Source: JAKEGK01 sp036507695
GTDB lineage: Bacteria > Pseudomonadota > Gammaproteobacteria > SZUA-152
Assembly (NCBI GenBank): GCA_036507695.1
Contig: DATCIR010000275.1
Location: 1-7,952, forward strand
Length of the DNA stretch: 7,952 bases
Direction of reading: 5' to 3'
The position numbers and the translations under genes were made by a program. Of this stretch, positions 1 through 5,737 are shown one piece after another; positions within the stretch are counted from its first letter, which is position 1; every line of letters begins with the position of its first letter. The notes below the pieces were generated by a model, which saw nothing but the letters and a program-made list of their open reading frames with translations, ran no database searches and was not told the origin of the DNA.

Positions 1-69
1 CTACAGGGACGTACTTGTGGCGTCCCCCGGCAGGAGACACCGGCGCCGCCCACGGGTGAGTAGTTACTC
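1..69 (+). repeat. Hairpin-rich interspersed repeat, copy 1 (cut by window edge)
   Basis: A compact block of short inverted repeats lies just past the 3' end of the HbpS-like gene. GGGACG (6-11) pairs with CGTCCC (21-26), CGGCGCCG (41-48) is self-complementary, and GAGTA (58-62) pairs with TACTC (65-69). Two GGA-bearing motifs, CAGGGA (4-9) and CAGGA (31-35), sit 26 bp apart measured at the A. The reverse complement of 4347-4392 aligns with 4-49 without gaps at about 25 of 46 positions by hand, with both GGA motifs in the same register. This suggests two diverged copies of one repeat family. The left end is outside the window, so the true element length is unknown. It could also help terminate transcription of the minus-strand operon, but no T-run supports that. 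Confidence 0.5.
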
Positions 70-78
70 CATTTCTTA

Positions 79-609
79 TTAATCGGTGAACTCAATAGCT
101 TCCTGTATCGCATCGATGCCGGCCTGAGCACAAGCACCATCGATGCTGTCGCGTTCCGATTTTCCTGGCGGCGCGCCCGACACACCGATACCTCCCACGA
201 TCTCGCCGGCCGCCTGGATTACCAGGCCACCGCCAACCAGTAAGGCGCCCGGGTTGTTAGCGACCTGGGCGGGAATCCGTTTTTCCTCCAGCAGTCCGGC
301 CAATTCCGAGGTTGACTGGCGAAAACTGTTCGCAGTCCACGCCTTACGGATAGCGGTTTCCGTTGTATGAGGCCCCGCAAAACGGTCCCGCAACAGCACT
401 TGCACATTGCCGCCCCGGTCCACCACCGCTGTCGCTACTGAGTATCCCCGTTTTCGACATTCCTGCAGCGCTCCCCAAGCCGCGGTGTTTGCCGTATCGA
501 CGGTAAGAGAACGGGTGGTAAACATGCTTGTTGTTTCGGAGGCTTGGGCGGACAGTACGGATAACGTCAACACGATACATACCATGATTGCGGATTTGAC
601 TATAAACAC
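79..609 (-). CDS. Exported HbpS/GlcG-type (DUF336) heme-binding-like protein
   Basis: The 176-residue protein has an N-terminal hydrophobic signal segment (about 2-20) ending in an Ala-Gln-Ala cleavage-type motif near residue 23, so it is probably periplasmic or secreted. The mature part is a single HbpS/GlcG-like domain. It shows the family's VVDRGGNVQVLLRD stretch (62-75), PHTTETAIRKA (80-90, with His81), and the glycine-rich GGGLVIQ...GEIVGGIGVSGA core (126-146). Family members include the heme-binding HbpS and the GlcG proteins of glycolate loci; the ligand here is unknown. I chose GTG (607-609) because AAGGGAG lies 6 nt upstream. The in-frame ATG at 646-648 would place extra charged residues before the signal segment and has no good Shine-Dalgarno. 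The gene follows the hydrolase gene by 45 nt on the same strand and is probably co-transcribed with it. Confidence 0.85.
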   Translation of the reverse strand: MFIVKSAIMVCIVLTLSVLSAQASETTSMFTTRSLTVDTANTAAWGALQECRKRGYSVATAVVDRGGNVQVLLRDRFAGPHTTETAIRKAWTANSFRQSTSELAGLLEEKRIPAQVANNPGALLVGGGLVIQAAGEIVGGIGVSGAPPGKSERDSIDGACAQAGIDAIQEAIEFTD

Positions 610-615
610 GGAACA

Positions 616-622
616 CTCCCTT
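616..622 (-). promoter_or_regulatory. Shine-Dalgarno deciding a GTG start
   Basis: On the minus strand AAGGGAG sits 6 nt before GTG 609-607. It favours this start over the upstream ATG at 648 and yields a normal signal peptide. Confidence 0.7.
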
Positions 623-654
623 TTCGTTATGCTGTTTGAAAGTAACATTGGCGA

Positions 655-1563
655 TTAGTCATGGACGGTCTTCAAAAATTCATCGATCGCATCCACCGCA
701 TCGTCCGTGTAAAGATCACGAAACAGGTGGTCTGCGCCGTCTACGACGTTCATTTGCACTCGCTTGCCATCGGCCAGCGGCGCAAGCTTTTTGTCCAAAT
801 CAACCACAACGCTATCGCCACCGGCAATTACCACCAGCACCGGTATTTTAAATTTTGGAATCAGGTATGGCGTATCAAGACGCGGGTCCTGCCCATAATA
901 GGAAACAAAGGCGCCGGCGGTTGCCGAAGTATCGCGGCAGGTCATTAAGCCGATATGCTCCAGCACGGCGTCACCTTTACCTTGTTCGAGTAATTGTTGC
1001 GCTTGCCGCAGTAACGGCGCCAGCTCCCTTTGATAGCGTTGCTGGTAAGCGGCAGGATCGGTATTCTCCTTAACCGCCGGCGCCAACAATACCACGGCGT
1101 TCAACAGATCATCATCGCGCTCCGCCGCATAGAGCGCCGTCTGCGCGCCGCCGCGGGAATGCCCGAGCAGTGTAATATTCTTTGCGCCCTGCTTTTTCAG
1201 CCAGTCCACCCAGGCGCCGATTTCGTGAATGGCGTTGTCATTATGATGCCGATGAGTCAGTCTACAGTCATACATGCCATGACGATTGTTGAGTCCCAGG
1301 CTTAGGTTAATGGCCAGGGTATTATACCCCTTGTCCTTGAAAATTTTCCGCAGGTAAACGATGAATTCCATCTCCCGGTGCGCCAATGCACCGTGGGTGA
1401 TGAGCACCATGCCGGCGTTGAACGTTTTGCCGGTGGCGAATTCAAGATCCGCGTTGAGTGTCAGCCCGCGGTGTTGAAGTGTGACTTCCTTCGCCGCTAC
1501 GGCGGCGGCCGTGACGCAGAACGCCATAGTACATAAGTAACGGACAGCAGGTTGGCTTCGCAT
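655..1563 (-). CDS. Exported alpha/beta-hydrolase, substrate unknown
   Basis: This 302-residue protein has a signal peptide (1-24, ending AVAA before a Lys), so it acts outside the cytoplasm. The alpha/beta-hydrolase fold is shown by an oxyanion-type THGAL (56-60), the nucleophile elbow GHSRGG (134-139, Ser136), an acid in AGGD (Asp250) and GADHLF (His279). Ser136-Asp250-His279 would be the triad. An unusual insert at 96-110 is rich in Cys and His (C100, H104, H106, H107). C100 and C209 could form a disulfide in the periplasm. The family resembles dienelactone-hydrolase-like and serine esterase/peptidase proteins; the substrate cannot be read from sequence. The ATG at 1561-1563 has GGAAGG (1571-1576) 7 nt upstream. 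It is the first gene of a two-gene unit with the HbpS-like gene and is divergent from the regulator gene at 1655. Confidence 0.85.
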   Translation of the reverse strand: MRSQPAVRYLCTMAFCVTAAAVAAKEVTLQHRGLTLNADLEFATGKTFNAGMVLITHGALAHREMEFIVYLRKIFKDKGYNTLAINLSLGLNNRHGMYDCRLTHRHHNDNAIHEIGAWVDWLKKQGAKNITLLGHSRGGAQTALYAAERDDDLLNAVVLLAPAVKENTDPAAYQQRYQRELAPLLRQAQQLLEQGKGDAVLEHIGLMTCRDTSATAGAFVSYYGQDPRLDTPYLIPKFKIPVLVVIAGGDSVVVDLDKKLAPLADGKRVQMNVVDGADHLFRDLYTDDAVDAIDEFLKTVHD

Positions 1564-1578
1564 GGGTTTTCCTTCCAG

Positions 1579-1596
1579 AGTTGTTCTATAGTTGTT
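1579..1596. promoter_or_regulatory. Candidate operator: 11-bp-spaced direct repeat in divergent intergenic region
   Basis: AGTTGTT occurs at 1579-1585 and again at 1590-1596, exactly 11 bp apart. OmpR/PhoB-type winged-helix proteins typically bind direct repeats with about 11-bp periodicity, and such a regulator is encoded next door. The repeat lies 16-33 bp upstream of the hydrolase start. On the minus strand it overlaps a TATAGA (1590-1585) that could be a -10 element, although I see no convincing -35 for it. Binding there would fit repression of the hydrolase unit. Both occurrences are identical, but heptamers of this kind can arise by chance. The rest of the 91-bp intergenic region shows no clear sigma-70 promoter on either strand. 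Confidence 0.35.
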
Positions 1597-1654
1597 GACT
1601 AATACACACTATGCGGTGAAAACTTATGCTCTTAATCTGGTGTTTTTCTGATGA

Positions 1655-3370
1655 ATGTATAATCCAAGTATGATCAATGAGTTATTTCGGAAGCGCGATC
1701 GGACGGTGGATGGGCTGCAAGCGTTTTATCTGGCTGATTGGCATGTGGATCCCGGCACCCTGCGGCTGCGGCGGGACGGTCAGGAAATCAAGCTTGAAAG
1801 CAAGATGATGGCCGTTCTGCATTACCTGGCGCGGCACCCGGGTGAACTGATAACACGGGAAGCGCTGGAACAAGCAATCTGGGGTAAAACAATCGTTGGC
1901 TATGACGCCCTGACCGGTTGCGTCGCCAAGTTGCGCAAAGTATTAGGTGATGATCCGCACCAGCCGCGGTATATAGAAACCATTGCGAAAAAGGGTTACC
2001 GCTTAATTGGTGATGTATCCACCGAGGCAATTGCATCGCAAATCCCGGCCACGGCACGCACCGACCGGTTTGTGCGGCAACGTTTGTTGTGGGGCGCCGG
2101 CTCCGGGTTTTTGATTGCAGCCATGATCGTTATTGCGGTATTTATACAGCCGGATACCCGCAAGCGCGCCGCCGCACAGGCGCAGACAAACGACCGCCCC
2201 TCCATCGCCGTGCTGCCCTTTGCCAATCTTGGCAATGAAGCGGGTTATGATTATTTCAGTAACGGGATCACGGCCGACGTCACCACGGCGCTGTCCAAGC
2301 TTTCCGGTTTGTTTGTGATTTCGCAATCATCCACCGGCAATTGGCGAACTACGCCTGTGGATATGAGGGAGGCCGCCACGGCCCTGGGTGTGCGTTATCT
2401 CGTGGAAGGTAATATTCGCAGCGAAGGAAACCGGTTACGGATTAATGCGCACCTGGTTGACGCCGACAGTAATATCTACTTGTGGTCAGCACAGTACGAC
2501 CGGGAACTGCAAAATATTTTTGATGTTCAGGATGATATTACGGCAAACATCATCAACGCCTTGTCCGTCACACTAACCGAAGCGGAAACGCGGCGTACGG
2601 CGCAACGCTATACCACCAGCATTGCGGCCTATGATGACTTCCTGCGCGGCCAGGCGCTGTATATCCAACACACCCGGGAAGACAACCTGTTGGCGAGAAG
2701 TTATTTCCAGCAGGCTATCGATCGTGATGCGGCGTTTGCGCGTGCCTTTAGCGCCATGGCCCTCACTTATGTTGCCGATTACCGCTACGGTTGGGCGGAA
2801 CCGCCGCCAGACCAACTTGATCTGGCGCTGCGCCTGGCTGAAAAAGGCATTGAACTGGATAATGAATTACCCCAGGCATACTGGGTACTGGGTTATGTCC
2901 GCCTGTTCCGGCAGGAGTATCAGAAAGCCGCTAAAGCCGCCGGCCGCGCCATTGATCTTGAACCCAACTTTGCCGATGGTTATCTCACCCTGGCGGTATG
3001 CAAACTGCATTTTGGGTCAGCGGCCGAAGCGTTGCAGCTGGTGCGAAAAGCCATGCTGCTCAATCCAAAATATCCGGCCGCCTATGCCTCCATACTCGGA
3101 CAGGTCTATTATGTCATGGGAGAGTATGAACAAGCAGTGCCGGTGCTGCGCGAAGCAACCGAACGCAATATCAATCTGCTTACATCGCATGTTTTTCTGA
3201 TCGCGGCTTTAAGCAAACTGGAACGGCCCGGCGAAGCCGCCTGGGCCGCTACACAGTTAAAAACGATTGCATCAGACTTTAACGTCAACACTATTGGCGG
3301 AATGCTGCCCGTGCAAAATGCCGCTATCATCACGGACATGCAGAAACATTTGCGTCAGGCCGGTTTATAG
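1655..3370 (+). CDS. Membrane-anchored winged-helix regulator with TPRs (ToxR/CadC-like)
   Basis: The 571-residue protein has three parts. Residues 23-119 form an OmpR/PhoB-type DNA-binding winged helix, with LARHPGELITREAL, the recognition-helix region around VAKLRKVLGDD, and the wing RYIETIAKKGYRLI. A single hydrophobic helix at about 144-165 follows an Arg-rich end, which suggests cytoplasmic DNA binding and a periplasmic sensor. The outer part begins RPSIAVLPFANL (181-192), a FlgO-like or cyclase-associated segment to about 290. TPR-like helical pairs follow at about 325-540, for example LARSYFQQAIDRDAAFARAF and AGRAIDLEPNFADGY. There is no receiver domain, so it is a one-component regulator in the manner of ToxR or CadC. 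Two in-frame ATGs (1655, 1670) precede the domain; neither has a strong Shine-Dalgarno, so the start is uncertain by five residues. It is divergent from the hydrolase/HbpS unit, its most likely target by position. The signal is unknown. Confidence 0.85.
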   Translation: MYNPSMINELFRKRDRTVDGLQAFYLADWHVDPGTLRLRRDGQEIKLESKMMAVLHYLARHPGELITREALEQAIWGKTIVGYDALTGCVAKLRKVLGDDPHQPRYIETIAKKGYRLIGDVSTEAIASQIPATARTDRFVRQRLLWGAGSGFLIAAMIVIAVFIQPDTRKRAAAQAQTNDRPSIAVLPFANLGNEAGYDYFSNGITADVTTALSKLSGLFVISQSSTGNWRTTPVDMREAATALGVRYLVEGNIRSEGNRLRINAHLVDADSNIYLWSAQYDRELQNIFDVQDDITANIINALSVTLTEAETRRTAQRYTTSIAAYDDFLRGQALYIQHTREDNLLARSYFQQAIDRDAAFARAFSAMALTYVADYRYGWAEPPPDQLDLALRLAEKGIELDNELPQAYWVLGYVRLFRQEYQKAAKAAGRAIDLEPNFADGYLTLAVCKLHFGSAAEALQLVRKAMLLNPKYPAAYASILGQVYYVMGEYEQAVPVLREATERNINLLTSHVFLIAALSKLERPGEAAWAATQLKTIASDFNVNTIGGMLPVQNAAIITDMQKHLRQAGL

Positions 3371-3397
3371 CTTATATGAATCCGCCTTGGGGATAGC

Positions 3398-3425
3398 GGC
3401 AGGGATCGGCTTGTGGATGCCTGCC
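3398..3425. terminator. Possible weak bidirectional terminator between convergent genes
   Basis: GGCAGG (3398-3403) and CCTGCC (3420-3425) form a perfect 6-bp inverted repeat with a 16-nt loop in the 66-bp gap between the regulator stop and the convergent protease remnant. No T-run follows on either strand, so the termination role rests mainly on location. Confidence 0.2.
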
Positions 3426-3436
3426 ACACTGGCGGT

Positions 3437-4387
3437 TTACCAGTCCAACACAATATAGCGTTGCCCGTCACCTGAACGAACCAGTAACAACACCCGTTTC
3501 TCTGCGCGGCTTTCTTCAACGGCGCGGCTAAATGCGGCGGCGTTATCCACGGTTTTGCGGTTGACTTGCAGGATCACATCGCCGGTTTTAATGCCGGCGA
3601 GCGCGGCGATGGAGCCGCGTTTGACCTCGGTGACCACCACACCTTCACCCGCCTTCGCGTTAAATTGCTGCGCCAGTTCCGGCGATATGGTCTGGACGGT
3701 TAAATCCAACTCTTCCGCGCTTTGGGCGGGGCCTTTGGCCACGGCTTCCGCCTTGCTGAGTTCCCCGATGGTCACATTGACATCGCGGCGCTTGCCGTCG
3801 CGCATGATAGACAGTGTTTCAGTTTTACCCGGCGCGGTGAGCGATACGCGATTGCGAAAATCGCCAACATCAGTAACCGGTTTGCCCTGGAAGCTGACAA
3901 TAACATCTCCCTGTTTGAGACCCGCTTTGGCGGCGGGGGAACCTTCGTTAACCTGAGCAATGAGGATACCCCGGGATTTTTCCAGGCCAAAGGATTCGGC
4001 AAGCTCCGAAGTCAAGGGCTGGATCAGCACACCCAGGTATCCACGCACGACTTCCCCGGTTTCGATCAGCTGTTCAGCAATGCCCCGCGCGAGGTTACTT
4101 GGAATGGAAAACCCCACGCCCATGTAACCCCCACTACGGCTGAAAATGGCGGTGTTGACACCCGCCACTTCACCATCAAGATTAACCAACGGTCCTCCCG
4201 AGTTGCCGGGATTAATGGCGGCATCGGTTTGAATAAAATCTTCATAGTCACTGATACCCAGACTGGTGCGGCCCTTGGCGCTGACCACGCCAACCGTCAG
4301 CGTATGGCTTAAACCTAAGTACTTCCTGTACAAAAGTGAAGAGCAAGCCGCTCTCGCACATCCTTGTGCTTCGCGGCACCTGTGCAT
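3437..4387 (-). pseudogene. degQ: 5'-truncated Do-family serine protease (DegQ/MucD type)
   Basis: This reading frame encodes the C-terminal part of a periplasmic HtrA/Do protease. Recognisable sequence starts at LGLSHTLTVGVVSAKGR (residues 24-40, coding position about 4318). It continues through the catalytic serine motif GNSGGP (Ser63), PDZ1 (about 115-210, starting RGYLGV) and PDZ2 (about 225-315) to the natural end. The family is usually about 450-500 residues. Here the signal peptide and the half of the protease domain bearing catalytic His and Asp, some 150 or more residues, are missing. The first 23 residues are unrelated to the family and are read from the hairpin repeat at 4319-4439; even the ATG at 4385-4387 lies in a hairpin. 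Any product would lack a signal peptide and a triad. It follows two hsp20 genes on the same strand, a sensible proteostasis partner before decay. Confidence 0.85.
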
Positions 4388-4439
4388 CCCTGCACAATGG
4401 CCTACGGACGCGAAGATCCGTCTGGACCGCGATAGGCCA
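4319..4439 (-). repeat. Array of GGA-loop hairpins, repeat copy 2, at protease truncation point
   Basis: Nearly every base pairs in short stems. Read on the plus strand: GTAC (4319-4322) with GTAC (4328-4331); AGAGC (4340-4344) with GCTCT (4350-4354); GCACA (4356-4360) with TGTGC (4365-4369); TGTGCA (4381-4386) with TGCACA (4391-4396); TGGCCTA (4398-4404) with TAGGCCA (4433-4439), enclosing ACGGA (4404-4408) with TCCGT (4417-4421). On the minus strand three loops read AGGAA, AGGA and GGGA. The flanks resemble the known CsrA consensus RUACARGGAUGU; the 4369-4356 hairpin, extended by one base, matches 11 of 12 positions. The portion 4347-4392 aligns with 4-49. Protease homology ends exactly at the left edge. 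It may be an interspersed palindromic repeat, a RNA with CsrA sites, or both. Confidence 0.55.
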
Positions 4440-4529
4440 GTGGACTGAACTGTGTGTTATTGGCGTATAGTGCATAGTCGTTTGTTTTTTCGTCTATTCC
4501 TGATAGTTAGCGGCCGCCTGGTGAGAAAT

Positions 4530-4546
4530 GCGGGCTAGTTATCCGC
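4530..4546 (-). terminator. Possible weak terminator after hsp20 remnant
   Basis: On the minus strand GCGG (4546-4543) pairs with CCGC (4533-4530) around a 9-nt loop, overlapping the stop codon of the truncated hsp20. The stem is followed only by ATTTCT rather than a real T-run. The 4441-4529 stretch beyond it shows nothing else I can name. Confidence 0.2.
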
Positions 4547-4815
4547 TATTGAACCTCCAGCTTGATTCGCTGGTGTGGTTTGGTTTTTGGCAACTCGATC
4601 CGCAGTACGCCACGCTTATAATTCGCTTTTGCTTTTCCGGAATCCACGCCGTCCAGCAATGGAATCGCGCGCTCGAACCGGCCATAGGCGCATTCCGAAA
4701 TATGATAACCGCCTGCATTGCTTTCCTGTGTCATGCGTTTTTCGCCGCTCACGGTCAAAAAGCCATTCACCACTTGCAAATCGAAGTCAGCCTTATCCAT
4801 GCCGGGAGCCTCCAA
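4546..4815 (-). pseudogene. 5'-truncated small heat shock protein (Hsp20)
   Basis: The frame encodes up to 89 residues of an alpha-crystallin domain. It begins inside the domain at EAPGMDKADFDLQV and continues through VSGEKR, YGRFERAIPL and the hallmark YKRGVLRIELPK to the end. Hsp20 proteins of this kind are usually about 130-160 residues, so the N-terminal arm and the first beta strands are gone. An in-frame TGA at 4833-4831 lies six codons before the homology, and only 51 nt separate it from the next hsp20, so no missing part is nearby. The frame opens with TTG at 4815 without a ribosome site. The ATG at 4800-4798 has GGAGG 8 nt upstream, so an 84-residue fragment might still be made. Without the N-terminal arm it is unlikely to assemble as a normal chaperone oligomer. 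Confidence 0.8.
4809..4813 (-). promoter_or_regulatory. Fortuitous Shine-Dalgarno inside hsp20 remnant
   Basis: GGAGG (4813-4809, minus strand), part of the former Glu-Ala coding sequence, lies 8 nt before ATG 4800-4798. It could drive translation of an 84-residue alpha-crystallin fragment. Confidence 0.4.
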
Positions 4816-4866
4816 GGAAGCAATAGGTGATCACGGCACCCATTGCTTTCCACGCATATACCAGCG

Positions 4867-5373
4867 CTAGTCAATCTTAATAGTGCGCCGTTTGGCTTTC
4901 TCCAGCTTGGGCAAGGTCAGCTCCAATACGCCGTCTTTGAACGTTGCCTTGCAGCCTTCGGTGTTCACGTAGTTCGGCAGCGCAACGGTGCGGGAAAAAG
5001 CACCGCGCGACGTCTCGCGGCGATAGTAGTTGCCCTTTTCCTCTTTTTCTTCGTGCTGTGTTTCTCCTTTGATGGTCACTGCATTGTCCGAAACAGACAC
5101 GCCCAGCTTATCCTTTTCAACACCCGGTACTTCCGCACGCACCACCACTTCATCATCGCGGTCAATCACGTCCACTTTCGGCAGTTGCATTTCCAGAGGC
5201 GCGGTCAGTTCACCCCACGAAGGCCATTCCGTGCGAAACGGCTGCATCCAGCCACGGGGAATGAAGCTCTCAAGAATACGATCCACTTCCTCAAACGGGC
5301 TCAGGGCACGTGCCGGGCGGGCAGTTTGAATTTCCTTAGTTTTCTTAATTTCTTTCTTCTCTTCTTTGGTCAT
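4867..5373 (-). CDS. hsp20: Small heat shock protein, Hsp20/alpha-crystallin family
   Basis: The 168-residue cytoplasmic chaperone is a holdase that binds unfolding proteins without ATP. The N-terminal arm (1-62) starts with a very Lys/Glu-rich stretch (MTKEEKKEIKKTKEIQ), then SPFEEVDRILESF and a Trp-rich segment, typical of sHsp substrate-binding arms. The alpha-crystallin domain spans about 65-155: PKVDVIDRDDEVVVRAEVPGV, VTIKGE, the charged loop HEEKEEKGNYYRRE, FSRTVALP and the hallmark KDGVLELTLPK. A C-terminal I-x-I-like motif (Ile165-Lys-Ile167) would dock neighbouring dimers. I chose ATG 5371-5373 because GGAGG lies 8 nt upstream; the longer frame to 5412 lacks a ribosome site. It heads a minus-strand cluster with the truncated hsp20 (51-nt gap) and the Do-protease remnant. 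A sigma-32-like promoter lies upstream. It is the only apparently intact gene of the cluster. Confidence 0.9.
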   Translation of the reverse strand: MTKEEKKEIKKTKEIQTARPARALSPFEEVDRILESFIPRGWMQPFRTEWPSWGELTAPLEMQLPKVDVIDRDDEVVVRAEVPGVEKDKLGVSVSDNAVTIKGETQHEEKEEKGNYYRRETSRGAFSRTVALPNYVNTEGCKATFKDGVLELTLPKLEKAKRRTIKID

Positions 5374-5381
5374 ACATTTCG

Positions 5382-5386
5382 CCTCC
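5382..5386 (-). promoter_or_regulatory. Shine-Dalgarno deciding the hsp20 start
   Basis: GGAGG on the minus strand is 8 nt from ATG 5373-5371. A nearer ATG is out of frame, and the ATG at 5412 lies upstream of this site. Confidence 0.75.
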
Positions 5387-5439
5387 GTTGTAACTCGGTT
5401 ATTAGATGTCAAAAAACCACTTATTCGTTTTCTAAGCCG

Positions 5440-5468
5440 TATATAGGAATCGCTGCTACAGAATCAAG
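5440..5468 (-). promoter_or_regulatory. Heat-shock (sigma-32-like) or overlapping sigma-70 promoter for hsp20
   Basis: On the minus strand CTTGATT is followed after 13 nt by TCCTATAT. The sigma-32 consensus is CTTGAAA, 11-16 nt, CCCCATNT; each box matches 5 of 7 defined positions at favoured spacing. The same bases also give TTGATT, 16 nt, TATATA, which could be read by sigma-70. Its location 67 nt before the hsp20 start fits either. Confidence 0.45.
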
Positions 5469-5737
5469 TGACCAGGCGCCACGATTTCTCAGGTAAAAAT
5501 TTGAGCAATACTCCAAGCCCAGAAATTTCGATTAGCATTCTAGTCACAATTTTGTGGGAAGACTTTTAGCTAGATCAAAGAATATAGATAAAAAAGCGAA
5601 CGGCGGACCTAAAGTGTCGCTGACTGGCCAGGCTTGGGTAGACCAGCAGTCCCTACCGGGCGGCCTGAACCTGTCGACACTGGTTAATAATTCCCGGCAT
5701 AGCCCTGGCGCGCGGACTGTGGGAAGATAAGCCCGGC
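5469..5737 (+). other. Non-coding leader upstream of recQ with two-tier stem
   Basis: No recognisable gene occupies this stretch. Inverted repeats seen: CACAA (5545-5549) with TTGTG (5552-5556); CTGGCCAG (5624-5631); TGTCGACA (5672-5679). A nested pair also occurs: CAGGC (5629-5633) with GCCTG (5663-5667), enclosing GGTAG (5637-5641) with CTACC (5653-5657). The nested stem could form in a recQ leader RNA. There is no T-run after it and no riboswitch class that I recognise. A 58-codon open frame (GTG 5554 to TAA 5728-5730) exists but has no ribosome site or recognisable family. No convincing recQ promoter was found. Confidence 0.35.

Noticed and set aside
1595..1630. TTGACT with TATGCT as promoter of the regulator
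   Set aside because: The spacer is 24 nt, too long for a sigma-70 promoter.
2622..3200. 192-codon frame inside the regulator gene
   Set aside because: It is a shadow of the TPR-coding region; the main frame shows clear TPR periodicity.
4319..4440. CRISPR array
   Set aside because: The repeated units are short diverging hairpins without constant repeat length or regular spacers, and no cas gene is present.
4843..5496. 217-codon plus-strand frame opposite hsp20
   Set aside because: It is antisense to a clearly recognisable alpha-crystallin gene and its translation resembles no family.
5554..5730. 58-codon open frame (GTG to TAA) just before recQ
   Set aside because: No ribosome site, no recognisable family and a non-ATG start; its length is expected by chance in this composition.
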